64,000 nt of DNA from Alphaproteobacteria bacterium (lineage in GTDB: Bacteria; Myxococcota_A; UBA796; GCA-2862545), in contig JACKEQ010000019.1 in NCBI GenBank assembly GCA_020632885.1, positions 49,103-113,102 of the forward strand, in the 5' to 3' direction. Under the pieces are notes generated by a model. The model searched no databases, had not been told where the DNA came from, and saw nothing but the letters and a program-made list of their open reading frames with translations. Shown here piece by piece: positions 60,471-64,000 of the stretch (positions within the stretch are counted from its first letter, which is position 1; every line of letters begins with the position of its first letter). The translations under genes and the position numbers were made by a program.

Positions 60471-61985
60471 ATGCGCGCAACCCTCGTCCTCGCCGTCCTC
60501 TCCGCCTGCAGCCAGGACGTCGCGCCCGTCGCGCCGCCGCCGCCGCCACCGTCCCCGCCGGTCGTCCAGCAGGAGCGATGCGCGGACGACCTGCACGAGC
60601 CGAACGACAGCTACCTCGAGGCCATGGACTGGACGCCGGACCGCATGGTGGTCACGTCCACGTCCGACGACATCATCGAGTTCGTCATCCCCGCCGGCAA
60701 CCAGCTCGAGATCGTGGCGGACTTCGCCCACGACGACGGTTGGGGAGGCCTGGAGCTCTACGACAAGAACGGCGCGCTGCTGGACGCGGGCGTGGTGTCC
60801 ACCTGGGGACGCCGGCTGCTCTGGATCAACTCGAAGGACGTGCCGCAGTGGGTCTACGCGCGCGCCACGCTGTTCGAGGGCGACTGCGACACGTACACCG
60901 TGCAGTGGTGGAGCTGGCCCACCCAGTGCTTCGACGACCCCGTCGAGTTCAACGACAGCTTCCAGGCCGCCCAGCCCTTCACGTCGGGCCAGATGGACCT
61001 CCTGGAGCTCGACGACCCCGACTGGTGGAAGGTGGACGTCCCACCCAACAGCGTCACGGGCGTGCGCGTGGTACAGCCCTGGTCCTTCGCGGACATCGGC
61101 ACGAAGGCGTACGACGCCGAGGGCGACCTCGTGGCCATCGTGAACGGGCCCGCCACGTTCGCCAACCCCACCGACACCCCGACCCTCGGCGCCATCCAGG
61201 TCGACCTGCACGGCTACACCGACCGCGGCGTGTGCATCCCGTACGTGCTCGAGAAGCGCACGGTGAGCGCCGTCTGCGAGCCCGAGGCGGTGGAGGACGA
61301 CCACCTCGAGGACGCCCGCACCGTGGGCACCGGCATCACCCAGGGGGACGTCCGGTTCGACGACGACGACTGGGTGCGCGTGGTGGTCCCCACGGACCAT
61401 CGGATGTGGCTCGAGGTGGACGTCGACCCCCTGCTCGGCCGCCTGCAGCTCGGCACGTACGACGACACGGGCTCCTGGCTGGCCGGGACCATCACCGCGC
61501 CGTACGGGCTCTCGGTCGAGAACCGCACCGGCCAGGACGCCGAGTACTTCGTGCAGGTCCACATGCTCGACAGCTCGTTGGAGTGCGTGCCCTACGACCT
61601 GAACGCCGGCATCCAGCACTGCGACCGTGAGGACGTGCTCGAGCCCAACGACACCATGGCCACGGCGCTCCCGGCACCCGAAGTGCCCACGGAGCTCACC
61701 GTGTCCGGCAACGATCCCGACGTCTGGGCCCTGGGGCCCGTCCCGCCGGGCTGGACGGCGGACGTGCACGTGGGCTTCCAGGAGTCCATGGGCCGCGTCG
61801 AGGTCCAGATGTTCACGGCGAGCGGTCTGCTCGTTGGCGACGGCACGGGTCCCTGGGGCGAGGAGGCGATGGGGTGGACCAACACCACCAACGCCCCCGT
61901 GGAGGTGTTCGTGAAGGCGAACATCGCGCCCCGCTACCAGGGCTGCGCCCAGCGCTACACGCTCGACACGAGCGTCGCCCCCTGA
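60471..61985 (+). CDS. Surface lipoprotein with tandem PPC-like domains
   Basis: The 504-aa product has a lipoprotein signal (MRATLVLAVLSACSQD, lipobox LSAC) and a Pro-rich linker. About four modules follow, each beginning like 'CxDDxxEPNDSYxxA' (residues near 37, 155, 270, 385) and containing a DDDWVRVVVP-type strand. The layout resembles pre-peptidase C-terminal (PPC) or bacterial jelly-roll domains, which occur on secreted proteins. There is no enzyme domain. The acidic, Trp-rich sequence suggests calcium-dependent or carbohydrate binding, but that is inference. Confidence 0.82.
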   Translation: MRATLVLAVLSACSQDVAPVAPPPPPPSPPVVQQERCADDLHEPNDSYLEAMDWTPDRMVVTSTSDDIIEFVIPAGNQLEIVADFAHDDGWGGLELYDKNGALLDAGVVSTWGRRLLWINSKDVPQWVYARATLFEGDCDTYTVQWWSWPTQCFDDPVEFNDSFQAAQPFTSGQMDLLELDDPDWWKVDVPPNSVTGVRVVQPWSFADIGTKAYDAEGDLVAIVNGPATFANPTDTPTLGAIQVDLHGYTDRGVCIPYVLEKRTVSAVCEPEAVEDDHLEDARTVGTGITQGDVRFDDDDWVRVVVPTDHRMWLEVDVDPLLGRLQLGTYDDTGSWLAGTITAPYGLSVENRTGQDAEYFVQVHMLDSSLECVPYDLNAGIQHCDREDVLEPNDTMATALPAPEVPTELTVSGNDPDVWALGPVPPGWTADVHVGFQESMGRVEVQMFTASGLLVGDGTGPWGEEAMGWTNTTNAPVEVFVKANIAPRYQGCAQRYTLDTSVAP

Positions 61986-62011
61986 CCACCCTCGCGCAGC
62001 TTGCGGAGGCG

Positions 62012-62518
62012 GTGGGGGTCGTGGTGGACGCGGTGCGGGCGGAGGGCGAGCGCAGGGAGCCCTACCTGCGGGACGCCGTCTCGACGACCCTGCGACGCTG
62101 CCGCGCGGACGGGGTCGTGCTGTACCTGGCCGACATCCGGGGCCGCGGCGCCTTCGATGTGCAGGTGTTCTTCGTGGACGAGCTGCTCGGCACGAGCTTC
62201 CAGGGCACCCTGCACACCGGGGCCCCGGAGGCGTTCGCAGACGCCACGGAGGCCGCCTGGACCGCACTCGCGGCCCGGGAGCTGGAGCTCGGGCGCGTGT
62301 GGATGGATCGGTACCTGGAGACCGACGACCCCGCAGACCTGGAGGCCGCGACCACCGAGCCGGACCTGACGTCGCTGGAGGATGCCGTGGTGGAGCGGGC
62401 GGCCGAGGTCCTCTCGCGGGTGTGGCAGGCCCTCGCGCCCCGCCAGCGCGGCCTGCTGGAGGTGGGACCCGGGCCGTCACACCGCTTCGACCTCGGCACA
62501 GGCGAGCGGCTCCTGTGA
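62012..62518 (+). CDS. Hypothetical protein, about 168 aa
   Basis: A soluble protein with no signal peptide that I do not recognise. It begins near VGVVVDAVRAEGERREPYLR and includes VVLYLADIRGRGAFDVQVFF. The start is uncertain: GTG 62012 has GGAGG close before it, GTG 62021 is possible, and a CTG at 61982 would overlap the lipoprotein stop. A truncated copy of its 3' end recurs at 63809-63872, so it belongs to the duplicated unit at the right end. Confidence 0.62.
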   Translation: MGVVVDAVRAEGERREPYLRDAVSTTLRRCRADGVVLYLADIRGRGAFDVQVFFVDELLGTSFQGTLHTGAPEAFADATEAAWTALAARELELGRVWMDRYLETDDPADLEAATTEPDLTSLEDAVVERAAEVLSRVWQALAPRQRGLLEVGPGPSHRFDLGTGERLL

Positions 62519-62537
62519 AGCCGCCCGGCCCGGACCG

Positions 62538-63737
62538 TCAGGGGATGTAGGCGAGCCCGTCGTGCCGGGCCACTGTTGTGGCCATGTTCGTCAGGGAGTA
62601 GCTGTCGTTCGGATCGACGATGTCGAGGGTCCTGTTGTACCCGATGCTCCAGAACACATCACGGACGGGGTCGTAGGTGACGCCGTTGTTGTTCAGGTTG
62701 GCGATGGCGCTCAGGACCTGCACGGTCGCACCGGTGGAGGGGTCCAGCTCGACCACCGTGCCCTCCGCGCTGACCGAGACGAGCATGTCGCGGGTCGTGT
62801 CCCAACCGAACCCCGGGTAGCCCTGCGACACGGTCCCACGGACCGTGGCCGCACCGGTGGTGCGGTCCAACTCGTAGAGCTGCCCTGTCGTGTCCGACCA
62901 TGCGATCAGGTCCCCCGCGCCGTCGACCTCGAGGCTGAACATGTCCCCGATGCCGTGGATGCCCACCAGGGTGGCGGCGCCCGTGGCGGGATCCACCGTG
63001 TAGAGGGCGTCGTTGCCTCTGCCGGCGACCATGTACAGCGTGGCCGACGGCGCGTGGTAGGCGAGCTCGCCGAACTCGAACGCCGTGCCGAGCGGGCCGA
63101 CGTCGGTGAACACGAGCGTGTCGGGGTCGATGGACACGAGCACGGAGTCATCCTCGCGCACGGTGAAGAGCAGCCCAACCCCGCCGCTGCTGGGATCGAG
63201 CCCGGCGAGGCTGCCGCCGTACCAGGCACCCAGCGCGGCCTCGGCCGACGCGCCGGGGGCGCAGGTGGCCTGCACGCCCATGAACACGCCGTGCCGGCCG
63301 GACACACGGATGACCAGGCCCGCGAAGAAGGACCCGTCCTCGAGGGCCACGACGAACTGCTTCGGGGTGAACGAGGCGAACGACGGGGCGCCCGCAGCGA
63401 CGCCATCCACATCGCCCGAGGCCGTGCGGCCGGGGATGTCGAGCGTGAGCGTGGCCGGCCCGCTGTTCGACGAGCCCCACGCCGACGATCCGCTGTAGGC
63501 ACCAGCGAGGTAGCCGTCGGGATCGGTGCTCGCCTGGCAACCGCCGTCGACCAGGGCATCGGCGACTGCACCGAGCCTCGCACGGATGTCGGTGGGACGC
63601 AGTCGCGCGTTGGGGCTCGCCGCGCTGACAGGCGAGCCGGTCGGGTACGCATCGTTGGCGTCGACGACCATCTGGTCCACCGCCTCGTCGAGCGTAGCGG
63701 CGCTCGCGGGGGTCGTGAACACGGACATGATGAGCAT
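62538..63737 (-). CDS. Secreted beta-propeller-like protein, 399 aa
   Basis: The product has a short signal peptide (MLIMSVFTTPASA). The C-terminal half has several beta-propeller-like repeats with the pattern 'LYTVDPATGAATLVG' (for example LYELDRTTGAATVRG and VVELDPSTGATVQVL), found in WD40/NHL-type or 'DUF4394-like' six-bladed proteins. The first part (residues 25-190) is unique and ends near FVVALEDGSFFAGLVIRVSG. ATG 63737 is chosen because GAGGAGG lies 4-10 bases upstream. A second copy begins right after it. Function unknown. Confidence 0.78.
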   Translation of the reverse strand: MLIMSVFTTPASAATLDEAVDQMVVDANDAYPTGSPVSAASPNARLRPTDIRARLGAVADALVDGGCQASTDPDGYLAGAYSGSSAWGSSNSGPATLTLDIPGRTASGDVDGVAAGAPSFASFTPKQFVVALEDGSFFAGLVIRVSGRHGVFMGVQATCAPGASAEAALGAWYGGSLAGLDPSSGGVGLLFTVREDDSVLVSIDPDTLVFTDVGPLGTAFEFGELAYHAPSATLYMVAGRGNDALYTVDPATGAATLVGIHGIGDMFSLEVDGAGDLIAWSDTTGQLYELDRTTGAATVRGTVSQGYPGFGWDTTRDMLVSVSAEGTVVELDPSTGATVQVLSAIANLNNNGVTYDPVRDVFWSIGYNRTLDIVDPNDSYSLTNMATTVARHDGLAYIP

Positions 63738-63808
63738 GGGGCCTCCTCGGGTGTGCCGTCGCATCCTACGAGCGGCGAAGGCGGCGTTTGTGGGCATCGT
63801 GTATCCAG

Positions 63809-63872
63809 GGCCGCGAGCTGGAGTTCGGGCGTGTGTGGATGGACCGGTACCCGGAGACGGCGGCTCCTGTGA
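63809..63872 (+). pseudogene. Remnant of a second copy of the 62012 gene
   Basis: ELEFGRVWMDRYPET matches residues ELELGRVWMDRYLET of the gene at 62012 (62278-62322). The sequence then jumps to the last few bases of the gene (CGGCTCCTGTGAAGCCGCCCG), with about 180 bases missing between and the frame lost. It marks a duplicated segment with an internal deletion. Confidence 0.72.
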
Positions 63873-63891
63873 AGCCGCCCGCCCCGCCCTG

Positions 63892-64000
63892 TCAGGGGAT
63901 GTAGACGAGCCCGTCGTGCCGGGCCGCTGTGGTGGCCATGTTCGTCAGGGAGTAGCTGGCGTTCGGATCGACGACGTCGAGGGTCCGGCCGTACGAGATA
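63892..64000 (-). CDS. 3' end of a second copy of the beta-propeller-like gene (partial)
   Basis: The last 36 codons of the gene read SYGRTLDVVDPNASYSLTNM with ATTAARHDGLVYIP and stop. They match the end of the 62538 gene (NRTLDIVDPNDSYSLTNMAT, TVARHDGLAYIP). The 5' part lies beyond the window. Differences are mostly silent or conservative, so this copy may be functional. Confidence 0.75.
   Translation of the reverse strand, partial: ISYGRTLDVVDPNASYSLTNMATTAARHDGLVYIP

Larger units (their letters stand above)
63809..64000. repeat. Start of second copy of a tandem duplication (first copy from about 62272)
   Basis: The segment 62502-62650 recurs at about 63858-64000 with around 85-90% identity by eye, after the shared stretch 62272-62322. 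The spacing between the equivalent stop codons is 1354 bases. The second copy runs off the window. Confidence 0.75.

Noticed and set aside
1..64000. tRNA, rRNA, insertion sequences or prophage genes
   Set aside because: I saw no T-loop GTTCRANNC/acceptor pairing, no rRNA-like stretch, no transposase or integrase motif, and no phage structural genes on either strand.

Overview
The window is very GC-rich, with tightly packed genes and many GTG starts. It carries several hallmarks of Myxococcota: a MYXO-CTERM-like C-terminal sorting signal, two secreted proteins built from MopE-type 'DCDD...DNDCDG' metal-binding repeats, abundant Hanks-type Ser/Thr kinases, FHA signalling, an AgmX/PglI-type C-terminal domain, and a large OmpA protein. 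It is most likely a chromosomal contig of a poorly characterised myxobacterial lineage. MurE has the DNPR motif, so the wall is meso-diaminopimelate type.

Layout. 1-5.2 kb: the 3'-truncated end of a membrane protein gene, then a VOC protein, a DGPF/YCII protein and an ECF42-type sigma factor. These are followed by a 362-aa protein whose first ~200 residues look like the N-terminal part of RNA polymerase beta' (RpoC) without its zinc ribbon or catalytic region. 5.3-24.8 kb: a division and cell wall (dcw) cluster on the minus strand, transcribed murE-murF-mraY-murD-ftsW, then (after an inserted ~6.6 kb block) murC-murB-ddl, a MopE-repeat gene, ftsQ and ftsZ. ftsA, murG, ftsI, ftsL, mraW and mraZ are not here. 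24.8-33.5 kb: an accessory region with YceI/LysR, LuxR-type regulators, a Septu-like ATPase + HNH endonuclease pair, a DUF4403-like protein, an AgmX-CTD protein and YbaK. 33.5-45 kb: envelope genes (beta-helix/MopE protein, kinase-FGE fusion, 1201-aa OmpA protein, MFS transporter, membrane glycosyltransferase). 45-53.5 kb: a signalling block (Ser/Thr kinase, histidine kinase, response regulator, FHA regulator, second kinase), SMUG1-type DNA glycosylase, AI-2E-family permease and an unknown gene. 53.6-60.4 kb: a small acidic repeat protein, a Sel1-repeat protein, a membrane protein, and an overlapping zwf-pgl-gnd-moaB operon. 60.4-64 kb: secreted proteins, ending in a tandem duplication cut by the window edge.

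The most unusual points are the RpoC-like fragment beside an ECF sigma factor, the dcw cluster without ftsA or murG, a GGTAnnnT motif 5-8 nt before the start codon of six genes (candidate leaderless promoters), and eleven inferred 1-nt indels confined to 27.7-37.3 kb. The indels split five genes and need to be resolved as assembly error or real decay. All functional calls are from reading sequence motifs; no database search was run.
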